From Syntrophomonas sp. (GTDB lineage Bacteria; Bacillota; Syntrophomonadia; Syntrophomonadales; Syntrophomonadaceae), in NCBI GenBank assembly GCA_028693695.1, contig JAQUUV010000113.1, positions 1 through 6,710 on the forward strand: a stretch of 6,710 nucleotides of DNA, read 5' to 3'. The position numbers and the translations under genes are program-made. Shown piece by piece: positions 6,616 through 6,710 of this stretch. Below the pieces are notes generated by a model. The model did no database searches and had not been told where the DNA came from. It saw nothing but the letters and a program-made list of their open reading frames with translations. Position 1 is the first letter of the stretch, and each line of letters begins with the position of its first letter.

Positions 6616-6710
6616 TAGCTCCGAGCTTTCTATCTACAGCTTATGCCATGATAGAAAGCCATTGGGTTAATCTGAAAACGGATTAGCCTCCCATTGTTGG
6701 AAAGGAGCCT
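6616..6710 (+). promoter_or_regulatory. Moco (molybdenum/tungsten cofactor) riboswitch aptamer, 3' end at the window edge
   Basis: This RNA element senses the molybdenum cofactor, or in some variants the tungsten cofactor. Seen directly: GCTCC (6618-6622) pairs with GGAGC (6704-6708) to close the structure. GCTTTCTATC (6625-6634) pairs perfectly with GATAGAAAGC (6650-6659). GGTTAATC (6665-6672) pairs with GATTAGCC (6681-6688) with one G-T pair around a GAAAAC loop. The conserved single-strand blocks GCCTCCC (6686-6692) and TGGAAAGG (6698-6705) appear in the same order and spacing as I recall from the E. coli moaA leader (GCCACCAGGG, then CGCCTCCC, then CTGGAAAGG). The 3' P1 strand contains AAAGGAG (6701-6707), a Shine-Dalgarno sequence, so ligand-stabilised P1 would block translation of a gene beginning a few bases beyond the window. 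Family membership is confident. Which metal cofactor it senses, and the gene controlled, cannot be read here. Confidence 0.88.

Noticed and set aside
1..6710. CRISPR array, insertion sequence, tRNA or rRNA
   Set aside because: No regularly spaced repeats, transposase frames, terminal inverted repeats or cloverleaf-like segments were seen.

Overview
The window carries a complete three-gene operon on the + strand for a membrane-bound, respiratory-type formate dehydrogenase (FDH-N family): catalytic subunit fdnG (1783-5001), iron-sulfur subunit fdnH (5004-5807) and cytochrome b subunit fdnI (5807-6490). The AAGGAGG-type ribosome binding sites, the A+T-rich intergenic DNA and the gene style point to an anaerobic member of the Firmicutes (Bacillota), perhaps a Sporomusa- or Peptococcaceae-like acetogen, syntroph or sulfate reducer. 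The genus is inference only.

Left part (1-1782): two minus-strand genes run leftward. One is a short membrane protein cut by the left edge (1-144), resembling the DUF2892/YgaP transmembrane family. The other is an unrecognised mostly helical protein of about 209 residues (223-852). They are followed by about 870 bases without a convincing gene, which separate them from the divergent formate dehydrogenase operon. This gap holds a perfect 10-base inverted repeat (1095-1128), smaller palindromes, a near-direct repeat and a terminator-like hairpin with a T run (1549-1576) on the operon's strand.

Middle (1783-6490): FdnG has a twin-arginine signal and a [4Fe-4S] motif. At the position where E. 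coli FdnG has selenocysteine it has cysteine (TGC, 2419-2421), so no selenocysteine machinery is needed. FdnH has 16 cysteines for four [4Fe-4S] clusters and a C-terminal membrane anchor. FdnI has four membrane helices and the four heme-ligand histidines. Formate would be oxidised on the outer face of the membrane, with electrons passing FdnG to FdnH to the hemes of FdnI and then to quinone. In a syntroph the reaction could run in reverse.

Right part (6491-6710): after the operon comes an imperfect hairpin with no T run, and then, against the window edge, an RNA element that closely matches the molybdenum/tungsten cofactor (Moco) riboswitch. It includes the paired 5' and 3' ends, two hairpins, and the conserved GCCTCCC and TGGAAAGG blocks. 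Its 3' strand contains an AAAGGAG Shine-Dalgarno-like sequence, so it probably controls translation of a gene just beyond the window. That gene is probably involved in metal-cofactor synthesis, in molybdate or tungstate uptake, or in a cofactor-dependent enzyme.
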